From contig UQAZ01000007.1 in the NCBI GenBank assembly GCA_900539165.1, positions 1 through 64,000 of the forward strand: a DNA stretch of 64,000 bases, written 5' to 3'. Position 1 is the stretch's first letter. Each line of letters opens with the position of its first letter. Both the position numbers and the translations under genes were made by a program. Under the pieces are notes generated by a model, which worked only from the letters and a program-made list of their open reading frames with translations, was not told the DNA's origin and did no database searches. The stretch is from an uncultured Oscillospiraceae bacterium (GTDB lineage Bacteria; Bacillota; Clostridia; Oscillospirales; Acutalibacteraceae). Shown piece after piece: positions 51,567 through 59,933 of the stretch.

Positions 51567-53954
51567 TTATTCTTCGTCATCAGACGGTTTACCGTCGCCC
51601 GATTTCGTTGTATTTTCCCTATTTTCTACGGCAGAGCCTGTTGTACTTACATTTGACTTTGAAGTTTTACCACCAAAATCGTGATAATCAGTTTGACGAG
51701 GTAAATTATCAACATCAAACCAACCCCAATTTCCGGAACCGCTGTAAAGTCCGCCGTTAGAGGAAAATTCTCGTCTAACAGTACCCTCTGAAAGCGTAAA
51801 CTCCTTAACAGGATTAGACTTTTTATCATAAACCTGTTTCAATACTGCGTTCCAAAGCGTACCGGACGGGTTAGGAGACAAGCCGTAAACTACTTCCTTA
51901 TTCTCATCATAACCGTACCAAACTCCTCCGATATATTCGGGAGTGCCGCCGATAAACCAACGGTCATAGGATTCGGTTGTTGTACCTGTCTTGCCGATAC
52001 ATTCGATACCGTTAAGCGAATAGAAGCGACCTGTACCCTGTGTCATAACGGTATTGAGCAATCTGTTCATAACCCAAGAAGTGTTTTCACTAAGTGCAAC
52101 CTCTTTATCCTTCTCGGGAGTTTTTTCAATAACGACATTGCCCTTTGAATCCTCAATTCTATAATAACCGTAAGGCTCATAGTAATATCCGCCGTTACCA
52201 AACGCCTGGTATGCGGCAGTCATTTCAAGAACTGTTACACCATAGGTCAACGCGCCTGTTGCCATAGGCGCAAGGTCGCAGTCCTGAGCAACCAAAGTTG
52301 AAATATGAAACTTATTCATAAAATAATCATAAGAATAAGTTGTGCCGATTTTATCAAGCGTTCTTGCAGAAACTGTATTAAGCGAGTTTGCAAGACCCTT
52401 TTGAAGTGTGACGGTGCTGTTAGAATAAGTACCACCCTCATTGGTAGGCCACGGTTTACCGTTAATATTCATAAGCGGTGCGTCCTTAACAGGTGTTGAC
52501 CAATAAACATCAAGGTCGTCAGAATGAAGGCTCTTTTCCAATGCAGGTCCGTAAACAGACAGAGGCTTAATAACAGAACCCGGCTGTCTTGTTGCTTGCC
52601 ATGCACGGTTAAGCGTACGGTTTGCTTCTTTCTTACCCGTACCGCCTGCCATACCGAGAATGCGTCCTTTATAGTCCATAAATACACAAGCACCCTGAAC
52701 AGTCTCATCAGGCATTTTTCTGTAATTCTCATAAACGTCTTCGATTGCATTTTGAACGGTAAAGTCAACGGCAGAATAAATCTTCAAACCGCCACCGTAA
52801 ATCATATTTCTTGATTTCTTTGCGCTGTATCCTGCGTTCTGTAAATCCTCTATAACCTCATCAATTACATAGTCGGTATAGTAAGAATTGATTACGCCCG
52901 AATCTTCTTTATCCTTATCTTTGTCGCTAACCTGACTGCCTTTGTAGTTAGGAGAATTTGTAAAGACAAGCTCATAATTCAATGCTTCGTTATATTCGTC
53001 CTCGGTGATAAAATTGTTCATTTTCATCTTTTCGAGAATATATTTCTGCTTTTTCTTATTATTCTCCGGATTTAACAAAGGGTCATATTTAGTAGGAAAC
53101 TGGGTAATACCCGCAAGTGTGGCACATTCGGCAACATTCAAATCCTTAACATCCTTGCCGAAATATGTTTCTGCGGCAGTTTTAACACCGTAACAACCGT
53201 GAGAAAGGTAGATTGTGTTAAGGTAAGCCTCCATTATTTCCTGCTTTGAATAATGCTTTTCAAGATTAAGTGCAGAAAGAATCTCGTTAAACTTTCTAAC
53301 GAAGGTTACATCATTTTCATCCGTAAGGTTTTTGATAAGCTGTTGGGTAATTGTTGAACCGCCCTGTCCGCTGTTAGTAGGCTTAACTATAACGCCGATC
53401 GTTCTAATCCAGTCAACCCCGTGGTGTTTATCAAATCTTTCGTCCTCAGTTGCTATAAATGCCTTACTGAGATACGGGGTCATATCGTCAATATCAAGCC
53501 AAATTCTGTTTTCCTCACCGTGAAGTCTTGTGATTTCAACAAGTTCGTTATTTTCATCATAACCGTAGATAAACGATGTTTGATTTTGACTTGAAGCTTC
53601 ATCCTCAAGATTAAATACAACATCACCGTGAACAACGGAATATCCGTACACAAAAAGCACGGAACAGCAAATTATTCCGACAACGGCAATTATTATCAGG
53701 AGAGCGAGCAAAACCTTTAATACAACCTTAGAGCCTTTCTTTTTCTCGGGTGAATCAGACGGCTTTGACTTTGGCGAATTCTTCTTTGTCGCAGCCTTTT
53801 TCTTAGAAGCATTAGAGCTTTTATTATCAAAGGTGCTGTAAGATGTCGGCAACTTGCCGGAATTCTTATCAAGCGCTTCCTTGTCCTCGTTATATACTTT
53901 TTGAGAATTGTTCATAAATGCTTGCATTAACTCGTCATAATCTTTGTTTGCCAT
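51567..53954 (-). CDS. Class A penicillin-binding protein (PBP1A type)
   Basis: Bifunctional peptidoglycan synthase. A 75-residue basic, Ser/Lys-rich cytoplasmic tail is followed by one membrane segment (about 77-100). The GT51 transglycosylase domain has ATEDERFDKHHGVDWIRT and GGSTITQQLIKNLT. The transpeptidase domain has SxxK in RQPGSVIKP, the SLN motif in ANSLNTVS and KTGTT. The Ser/Thr/Asp-rich C-terminal tail is probably disordered. 795 residues; TTGGAGG precedes ATG 53954. Confidence 0.94.
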   Translation of the reverse strand: MANKDYDELMQAFMNNSQKVYNEDKEALDKNSGKLPTSYSTFDNKSSNASKKKAATKKNSPKSKPSDSPEKKKGSKVVLKVLLALLIIIAVVGIICCSVLFVYGYSVVHGDVVFNLEDEASSQNQTSFIYGYDENNELVEITRLHGEENRIWLDIDDMTPYLSKAFIATEDERFDKHHGVDWIRTIGVIVKPTNSGQGGSTITQQLIKNLTDENDVTFVRKFNEILSALNLEKHYSKQEIMEAYLNTIYLSHGCYGVKTAAETYFGKDVKDLNVAECATLAGITQFPTKYDPLLNPENNKKKQKYILEKMKMNNFITEDEYNEALNYELVFTNSPNYKGSQVSDKDKDKEDSGVINSYYTDYVIDEVIEDLQNAGYSAKKSRNMIYGGGLKIYSAVDFTVQNAIEDVYENYRKMPDETVQGACVFMDYKGRILGMAGGTGKKEANRTLNRAWQATRQPGSVIKPLSVYGPALEKSLHSDDLDVYWSTPVKDAPLMNINGKPWPTNEGGTYSNSTVTLQKGLANSLNTVSARTLDKIGTTYSYDYFMNKFHISTLVAQDCDLAPMATGALTYGVTVLEMTAAYQAFGNGGYYYEPYGYYRIEDSKGNVVIEKTPEKDKEVALSENTSWVMNRLLNTVMTQGTGRFYSLNGIECIGKTGTTTESYDRWFIGGTPEYIGGVWYGYDENKEVVYGLSPNPSGTLWNAVLKQVYDKKSNPVKEFTLSEGTVRREFSSNGGLYSGSGNWGWFDVDNLPRQTDYHDFGGKTSKSNVSTTGSAVENRENTTKSGDGKPSDDEE

Positions 53955-54034
53955 GAACTAAACCTCCAAGTTAAAAGTAATACATTTTATTATATATTAT
54001 AATTATTAAAAAATAAAGATATTTTAGAAAATAT

Positions 54035-54928
54035 TTACAAATTAGGTTGATTGTTTTTAGGCTTAGACAGCTTTTTCGCCTTTCTTTTGTTCATATCGAC
54101 GCTTTTTACTGAAACCTGTACCCCGTCATAGGTCTTTTTTGCTCTTATGGTTGTCCAATAACTGTTATTGCAAGCTGTGCATTTTGTAGGACATCTGAAC
54201 GACTTATTTACGCAATCAAAATCCTTTAATCGTTGCATTACAGAGTTACAGCCGGGACAGAAAATTTCTTGCTCATAAACATCAAAAAGGCTCGATTTTG
54301 GTTTTGTAATCAAATACGGCTTATAAATCAACCTTTCAAAAAATGACCTGTCGCAATCTACGATATATCCCTGAAGCTTATCTATATCAAACACATGCTT
54401 GAAGCATTCGCATTCCAAATAGCAATCGGTTAAAGCCCTGTGTAATGAAGAAGTATCTATGTCAATATTGAAAAGCTCACAGCATTTTGCAAGTGAGACC
54501 TGATTATTATCTTCCTTTTCGATAAAAGACATACAATATTTTTGTGCATCGCAATACCTTGTAATGAAGCCAATGTCAAGATTTCCCAAAAGCACCTGAT
54601 AATCTGCGGCAAGCACATATAAATCAGAATTACTCCACGACAAAAAGACATTACCCTCACCGCTGCTCCATTGAGCAAAGTCAGTAATAGCCTGAGAAAA
54701 AGGAATGCCGTTTTCCTTTAACTCCTCATTGGTAATGTTCGTTAGGCTTTTACATCTGCCGGACAGCTTTTTGGTAATTTTAGGCTTAACAAGCTGCTTG
54801 AATGTATCGACAATTTCAAGCCTTTCGTTCAGCTTTACCGCACCGATTTCGATTATCTCGTTCATAAAGCCTTTTTTAGCATAGCTGTAAGCATTATTCC
54901 ATTCTAAATCAAAAATTATATAATTCAA
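54035..54928 (-). CDS. DEDDh 3'-5' exonuclease with C-terminal cysteine-rich domain
   Basis: Exonuclease III motifs are in order: YIIFDLEWN (Asp, Glu), EIGAVKLN, and SLHRALTDCYLECECF (His, Asp). After about residue 225 a zinc-ribbon-like region follows (CPGCNSVMQ, CPTKCTAC) and a basic tail. The start is TTG 54928, 7 nt after AGAGG, giving 297 residues; an upstream ATG would overlap the secG terminator. The substrate, DNA or RNA, is not determined. Confidence 0.85.
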   Translation of the reverse strand: MNYIIFDLEWNNAYSYAKKGFMNEIIEIGAVKLNERLEIVDTFKQLVKPKITKKLSGRCKSLTNITNEELKENGIPFSQAITDFAQWSSGEGNVFLSWSNSDLYVLAADYQVLLGNLDIGFITRYCDAQKYCMSFIEKEDNNQVSLAKCCELFNIDIDTSSLHRALTDCYLECECFKHVFDIDKLQGYIVDCDRSFFERLIYKPYLITKPKSSLFDVYEQEIFCPGCNSVMQRLKDFDCVNKSFRCPTKCTACNNSYWTTIRAKKTYDGVQVSVKSVDMNKRKAKKLSKPKNNQPNL

Positions 54929-54950
54929 AACACAACCTCTGATACAAAAA

Positions 54951-54977
54951 AATAACCTTGCATAACGCAAGGTTATT
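54951..54977 (-). terminator. Terminator of secG
   Basis: An 11-bp stem (AATAACCTTGC with GCAAGGTTATT) and on the minus strand a T7 run (ATTTTTTTG). It lies 10 bp after the secG stop. Confidence 0.85.
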
Positions 54978-54986
54978 ACTCAATTG

Positions 54987-55235
54987 TTATACAAAAAGAA
55001 ATACCAAAAATGCAGCTAAAACGAGAACAAAGAAAAATGTGATAAACCACTTTGTAACTCTTTCAAGCTTCTTTTCGTTAGTCATACCCTTTGATTTGTT
55101 ACCATAGGACTCGCTGTTTCCGCCGATAACGCCCGATAAATTAGATGATCTGCCCTCTTGCATAAGTACAATAACAGTGATAATGATAGATGCTACGATT
55201 AATACAGCACCGAAAACATAATGATACCAGAGCAT
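54987..55235 (-). CDS. secG: Preprotein translocase subunit SecG
   Basis: Small subunit of the SecYEG channel. Two membrane segments (about 5-24 and 62-82) flank the conserved cytoplasmic loop VLMQEGRSSNLSGVIGG. 82 residues; GGAGG precedes ATG 55235. It is a single-gene unit with its own promoter and terminator. Confidence 0.93.
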   Translation of the reverse strand: MLWYHYVFGAVLIVASIIITVIVLMQEGRSSNLSGVIGGNSESYGNKSKGMTNEKKLERVTKWFITFFFVLVLAAFLVFLFV

Positions 55236-55267
55236 AATTTTTCCTCCAATCGAAATTTGACTACTGA

Positions 55268-55296
55268 ATTATAGCACAAATAAAATTATAATGCAA
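55268..55296 (-). promoter_or_regulatory. Promoter of secG
   Basis: On the minus strand TTGCAT (55291-55296), a 17-bp spacer and TATAAT (55268-55273). Confidence 0.65.
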
Positions 55297-55310
55297 GTGT
55301 TTTTTACAAA

Positions 55311-57548
55311 TCAAAAGCTTATCTGCTGAGCATTGTCCGACGGACCGGGTAATGCGCCCGCAGCAGGCAGATTTTTTGTTCTGAATCTCCAAGCTTTTTC
55401 AAACTCACCCTCAACATATTTGTGCATAGAATCAACCTTGTGGTTTTTCTTCTGTGTCATAACAGAAACACCTATTGTGTCCTTTGAAGTCTTTGGTGTA
55501 AGAGCGCCAGTATTCAAAATGAGCATTCTGCCGCTGGATGAGGAAAGCACAAATTCGGTGTCCTCCTCGATATATTCACAACAAGCAAGCGGAGATTTCA
55601 AAGAATAAGCCTTTAACAGCTTCTTTCTGTTAGTTTTGGTCTGATAAGCGGTAATGTCAACCTTTGCAACTTTTCCGTTTTCAAAGACGAATATCATATA
55701 TCCGACATACTCCCTGATTACGCAGATATACACAACTTTTTCGTCCTGTTCCATTTCGAGCTTAGACGCAACATATGTTCCGAGCTGAGATGCTTTACCG
55801 TCAGCAAAGTCGTCAAGCCTAGCCTTGTAAACCTGACCCTTATCGGTGAACGCTAAAAGTTCGTCTTTGTTTGAGCATTCAAATGTTTTTTCAACACAGT
55901 CGCCCTCTTTGACCTTTTGCTCACCCGACATACGCAGATTGGCAGTACGAATTTTGTTGAGATAGCCCTCTTTGGTAATAAACAAGGTTACCGGATAATC
56001 GGGGATTTCGTCTTGCTGAGAATCGTCATACTGCTCTACCTCATAGAGAATTTGCGATTTTCTGTCGCCCGAATATTTATCGCTTACATCCTTGAGTTCG
56101 TTTACAATAATTCTCTTTTGCTTATTTTTACTGTCAAGAATACCCTGAAGCTCCTCAATCTCCGTTTTGAGAAGTTCAATATCTTTTGTTCTTTTAAGAA
56201 TATACTCTCTGTTAAGATGTCTGAGTTTGATTTCAGCAACATATTCAGCCTGAACCTTGTCGATTCCGAATCCAATCATAAGGTTTGGAACAACATCGCT
56301 TTCTGCATCTGTGTTGCGAATGATGCTGATTGCCTTGTCAATATCGAGCAAAATTCTTTCAAGACCCTCAAGCAAATGAAGCTTTTCGCTCTTTTTGTTA
56401 AGAGTGAAAGATGTGCGCCTTTTTATACACTCAAGACGGAAGCTAATCCACTCCTTGAGGATGTCGCCAACGCCCAGAACACGGGGATAGCCGTTAATCA
56501 AAATGTTGAAGTTGCAGGAGAATGTGTCCTCAAGAGGCGTCAATTTATAAAGCTTCGTCATAAGTGCGTCGGCATCTACGCCACGCTTCAAATCGAGAGT
56601 GATTCTCAAACCCTTGCGGTCGGTTTCGTCTCTGACATCCGAAAGCTCTTTAACCTTGTTTGTCTTAACAAGCTCTACAATTTTGTCGATTATAGCTTCT
56701 GAGGTGGTTGTAGGCGGAATTTCCGTAATGTCAATACAATTATACGATTTGTCATATTTGTACTTAGAACGCACTTTAACAGAGCCTCTGCCGGTTTTGT
56801 AAATCTTATCAAGCTCGTCCTTGTCATAAATGATATATCCGCCGCCGACGAAATCCGGAGCAAGCAGCGTTTCGGAAATTTCGTGGTCGGGATTTTTAAT
56901 AACGGCGATAGTGGTCTCGCAAAGCTCCTTTAAGTTAAATGAAGCAATGGAGGAAGCCATACCTACTGCAATACCTGTTGTGACATTAGCCAAAACCGAC
57001 GGAAATGTAACAGGTAAAAGCGTAGGCTCTTTCATAGAATTATCGTAATTGTCTACAAAATCAACCGTGTTTTTATTAATGTCCTCGAAAAGTTCCTTTG
57101 CAATCGGAGCAAGCTTTGCCTCTGTGTAACGAGAAGCGGCATACATCATATTTTTGCTGTAAGCCTTACCGAAGTTACCCTTTGACTCCACATAGGGGTA
57201 TAAAAGGCTCTCGTTGCCTCGTGACAATCTAATCATGGTTTCGTAAATAGAAGCGTCGCCGTGAGGATTAAGCTGCATAGTTCTGCCGACAATATTTGCA
57301 CTCTTAATCGTTGCTCCCTGCAAAAGCCCCATATTATACATTGTATAAAGGAGCTTTCTGTGCGATGGCTTGAATCCGTCAATCTGAGGAATAGCACGAG
57401 AAAGAATAACGCTCATTGCATAAGGCATATAGTTAAGCTTTAGGGTGTCAACAATTTTTTCATCTTTGACCGTGCCGGCATTCTTAATATGAACATTATC
57501 AGCCAAGGAATTGTCAGGCTGATTGTCTATTTTCTTTTTTTTAGCCAT
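55311..57548 (-). CDS. parC: DNA topoisomerase IV subunit A
   Basis: DNA-cleaving subunit of a type IIA topoisomerase. The catalytic Tyr is at about 141 (AASRYTEAKL), with QLNPHGDASIYETMIRLS before it and the GyrA/ParC coiled-coil region at about 440-510. The C-terminal domain has degenerate propeller blades and no QRRGGKG GyrA box, which argues for topoisomerase IV rather than gyrase. 745 residues; it follows parE by 11 bp. Confidence 0.9.
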   Translation of the reverse strand: MAKKKKIDNQPDNSLADNVHIKNAGTVKDEKIVDTLKLNYMPYAMSVILSRAIPQIDGFKPSHRKLLYTMYNMGLLQGATIKSANIVGRTMQLNPHGDASIYETMIRLSRGNESLLYPYVESKGNFGKAYSKNMMYAASRYTEAKLAPIAKELFEDINKNTVDFVDNYDNSMKEPTLLPVTFPSVLANVTTGIAVGMASSIASFNLKELCETTIAVIKNPDHEISETLLAPDFVGGGYIIYDKDELDKIYKTGRGSVKVRSKYKYDKSYNCIDITEIPPTTTSEAIIDKIVELVKTNKVKELSDVRDETDRKGLRITLDLKRGVDADALMTKLYKLTPLEDTFSCNFNILINGYPRVLGVGDILKEWISFRLECIKRRTSFTLNKKSEKLHLLEGLERILLDIDKAISIIRNTDAESDVVPNLMIGFGIDKVQAEYVAEIKLRHLNREYILKRTKDIELLKTEIEELQGILDSKNKQKRIIVNELKDVSDKYSGDRKSQILYEVEQYDDSQQDEIPDYPVTLFITKEGYLNKIRTANLRMSGEQKVKEGDCVEKTFECSNKDELLAFTDKGQVYKARLDDFADGKASQLGTYVASKLEMEQDEKVVYICVIREYVGYMIFVFENGKVAKVDITAYQTKTNRKKLLKAYSLKSPLACCEYIEEDTEFVLSSSSGRMLILNTGALTPKTSKDTIGVSVMTQKKNHKVDSMHKYVEGEFEKAWRFRTKNLPAAGALPGPSDNAQQISF

Positions 57549-57559
57549 AAAATACCTCC

Positions 57560-59542
57560 TTAGCTTACATCAGCGGCATCTATATATAGATGACCAAAGT
57601 TTGCAATATAATCCTTTCTGCCGTCAAGATTGTCGCCAAGTAAAAGGTCGAACATCTCGGCAGTAGCCATAGCGTCATCGGGAGTTACCTTGATAAGTCG
57701 CCTTGTTGCAGGATTCATTGTTGTAAGAGACATCATATCAGCCTCGTTTTCACCAAGTCCCTTTGAACGCTGAACGGTGTATTTGCTGTCGGCAAGCAGC
57801 GACTTAATTTCGTCCATTTCAATCTCGTTGTAAGCAAAATATGTTTGGTCCTTGCAGGTAACCTCGTAAAGCGGAGATTCTGCAATATACACCTTGCCCG
57901 CTTCGATAAGCTTAGGCATAAGGCGGTAAATCATAGTCAAAATAAGCGTTCTGATTTGGAAGCCGTCAACATCGGCATCGGTACAAATCATAATCTTGTT
58001 CCAACGCAGAGAATCCATATCAAACATTGATACATCCTTAGCCGCTTTGCTCTTGACCTCAACGCCGCAACCCAGAACCTTAATCAAATCGGTGATAATA
58101 TCGCTTTTGAAAATCTTGTCATAATCTGATTTAAGGCAGTTAAGAATTTTACCTCGAACAGGCATAAGAGCCTGAAAATTAGCGTCTCTCGCCTGCTTGC
58201 AGGCACCCAGAGCAGAGTCACCCTCTACAATGAAAATTTCCCTCTCGTTTACATCCTTGCTTCGGCAATCAACAAACTTTTGAATTCTGTTTGTCATATC
58301 AACCTTTGTTTGTAAGGTTGTTTTAAGCGTTTTTCGGGTGTTCTCAGCCTTGATACGAGAACGCATATTGATTATCATTTGGTCGGCTATCTTATCGGCA
58401 TCCATCTTGTTTTCGATGAAATAAACCTCTAACTGCTTTCTGAAGAAATCAGTCATTGCCTCTTGAATAAACTTGTTTGTGATAGCCTTTTTTGTCTGGT
58501 TTTCGTATGAAGTTTGGGTCGAGAATGAGGAAACGACAAAAATCACGCACTCCTCAACATCCTGTACCGTTATTTGCGAGTCACTCTTGTTAAACTTATT
58601 GTTCTGCTTCAAATAAGCGTTAATTTGACTTACAAAGGCACTCTTAAAGGCTTTTTCGGGTGCGCCTCCGTGTTCAAGAAATGATGAGTTGTGATAATAT
58701 TCTTTTAGCTGTCGCTTCAATGAAAAGCAAAGAGCCGCTTTAATTTTAAGCTTGTAGTCGTCCAAATCCTCACGGTCTCTGCCGACACGCTCGCACTCCC
58801 AATACTGAGGAGTGGTAAAAGCATCCTCGCCTGCAATTTCGGCAACATAGTCCTTAATACCGTTTTCGTAACAAAACTCGGTGGTTTCAAATTGGGTAGA
58901 GGTAAGCTGATTTTTGAAAACAAAGGTAATTCCATCGTTTACAATAGCCTGTCGCTTGATTGTTTCAATAAAATAATCGACAGGGACATTAATATCTGTA
59001 AATACCTTTAAGTCAGGCTTCCATCTGATTTTTGTACCCGTGTCGCCTCGTCTGCCGTACGGTTCTTTTGTAAGTCCGCCCACATTTTCACCGTGTTCAA
59101 AATGCAAGGTGTACTTAAAGCCACCCGTTTTAACTTCGGCGTCCATGTATTCCGAGGCATACTGCGTAGCGCATAAGCCTAAGCCGTTTAATCCGAGAGA
59201 AAACTCGTAGTTGTCGGAGCCGTTGTCATATTTTCCGCCTGCGTAAAGCTCGCAGAAAAGAAGCTCCCAGTTAAATTTATCTTCGTTTTTGTTATAATCC
59301 ACCGGGATACCACGACCGAAATCGTGTACCTCAACAGAACCGTCATTGTATCGGGTGATAATAATTTTTGAGCCGTAACCCTCTCTCGCCTCGTCGATAG
59401 AGTTGGACATAATCTCAAAAATAGAATGCTCACAGCCCTCTATGCCGTCAGAGCCGAATATAACAGCAGGTCTTTTTCTTACTCTGTCTGCGCCCTTGAG
59501 CGACTTAATGCTGTCGTTGCCGTATTCTTGCTTCTTAGCCAA
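57560..59542 (-). CDS. parE: DNA topoisomerase IV subunit B
   Basis: ATPase subunit partnered with ParC. The GHKL ATPase has EIMSNSIDEAREGYG, VHDFGRGIPVD and GLNGLGLCATQYASEY; the TOPRIM domain has VEGDSALGACKQARD (usually EGDSAGGSAK) and CTDADVDGFQIRTL. It belongs to the divergent clostridial type. The start is TTG 59542, 5 nt after GGAGGGG; the upstream ATG has no ribosome site. 660 residues. Confidence 0.9.
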   Translation of the reverse strand: MAKKQEYGNDSIKSLKGADRVRKRPAVIFGSDGIEGCEHSIFEIMSNSIDEAREGYGSKIIITRYNDGSVEVHDFGRGIPVDYNKNEDKFNWELLFCELYAGGKYDNGSDNYEFSLGLNGLGLCATQYASEYMDAEVKTGGFKYTLHFEHGENVGGLTKEPYGRRGDTGTKIRWKPDLKVFTDINVPVDYFIETIKRQAIVNDGITFVFKNQLTSTQFETTEFCYENGIKDYVAEIAGEDAFTTPQYWECERVGRDREDLDDYKLKIKAALCFSLKRQLKEYYHNSSFLEHGGAPEKAFKSAFVSQINAYLKQNNKFNKSDSQITVQDVEECVIFVVSSFSTQTSYENQTKKAITNKFIQEAMTDFFRKQLEVYFIENKMDADKIADQMIINMRSRIKAENTRKTLKTTLQTKVDMTNRIQKFVDCRSKDVNEREIFIVEGDSALGACKQARDANFQALMPVRGKILNCLKSDYDKIFKSDIITDLIKVLGCGVEVKSKAAKDVSMFDMDSLRWNKIMICTDADVDGFQIRTLILTMIYRLMPKLIEAGKVYIAESPLYEVTCKDQTYFAYNEIEMDEIKSLLADSKYTVQRSKGLGENEADMMSLTTMNPATRRLIKVTPDDAMATAEMFDLLLGDNLDGRKDYIANFGHLYIDAADVS

Positions 59543-59558
59543 GATTACCCCTCCATTA

Positions 59559-59607
59559 TTAGTATACATACTAAATCATTATACTATATATTGTTATAAA
59601 ATGTCAA
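59559..59607 (-). promoter_or_regulatory. parE-parC promoter with downstream palindrome
   Basis: On the minus strand TTGACA (59602-59607), an 18-bp spacer and TATAAT (59578-59583). A palindrome with arms TTAGTA/TACTAA (59559-59574) sits between the -10 box and the ribosome site, suiting a repressor. Confidence 0.65.
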
Positions 59608-59611
59608 GGCT

Positions 59612-59708
59612 TGCATTGACAGAGGGGATTTAAGGTGATAATTAAGAGAACTATTAAAACAGATATACAAATCCCTCAGTCAGCTACGCTGACAGCTCCC
59701 TTGAAAAG
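59612..59708 (+). repeat. Inverted repeat copy A (left flank of secreted-protein unit)
   Basis: This 97-bp block is an inverted copy of 63283-63380, with about a dozen mismatches and one gap; its last 35 or so bases are identical. It contains the short palindrome CAGTCAGCTACGCTGAC and a CTCCCTT-GAAA-AGGGAG hairpin arm, of the type dispersed in many Clostridia genomes. It begins just upstream of the parE -35 box. Confidence 0.85.
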
Positions 59709-59746
59709 GGAGCCATAGAGTACCTTGATAAGGGAGGCATAAAGAA

Positions 59747-59776
59747 AAAACCGACTCAAATTAATGAATCGGTTTT
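59747..59776 (-). terminator. Terminator of the secreted protein/peptide unit
   Basis: AAAACCGA (59747-59754) pairs with TCGGTTTT (59769-59776), with a T6 run on the minus strand, 8 bp after the peptide stop codon. Confidence 0.75.
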
Positions 59777-59783
59777 GAAAAAT

Positions 59784-59924
59784 TTAGAATGTTAATTCGT
59801 CCGAATAACCCTCTTCGTCCAAAGGCATAGTTCCACCTGATAAATAGTCTGTACCAATAGTTGTTTCAGGAGTATTAAACATAATAATTTCAATCTTTGG
59901 TGTTTCAAATTTATTCATTATCAT
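59784..59924 (-). CDS. 46-residue acidic peptide with double glycine
   Basis: A short gene with an ideal ribosome site (AAGGAGG, 4-5 nt before ATG 59924), 9 bp after the secreted-protein gene and followed at once by a terminator. The peptide begins MIMNKFETPKIEIIMFN, has a Gly-Gly at residues 30-31 (DYLSGG) and an acidic end (LDEEGYSDELTF). There is no hydrophobic signal segment. The form recalls leader-type peptides cut after a double glycine, or small PxIEIxxF-type peptides of ruminococci; neither is proven. No modifying enzyme is adjacent. Confidence 0.7.
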   Translation of the reverse strand: MIMNKFETPKIEIIMFNTPETTIGTDYLSGGTMPLDEEGYSDELTF

Positions 59925-59933
59925 ATAACCTCC

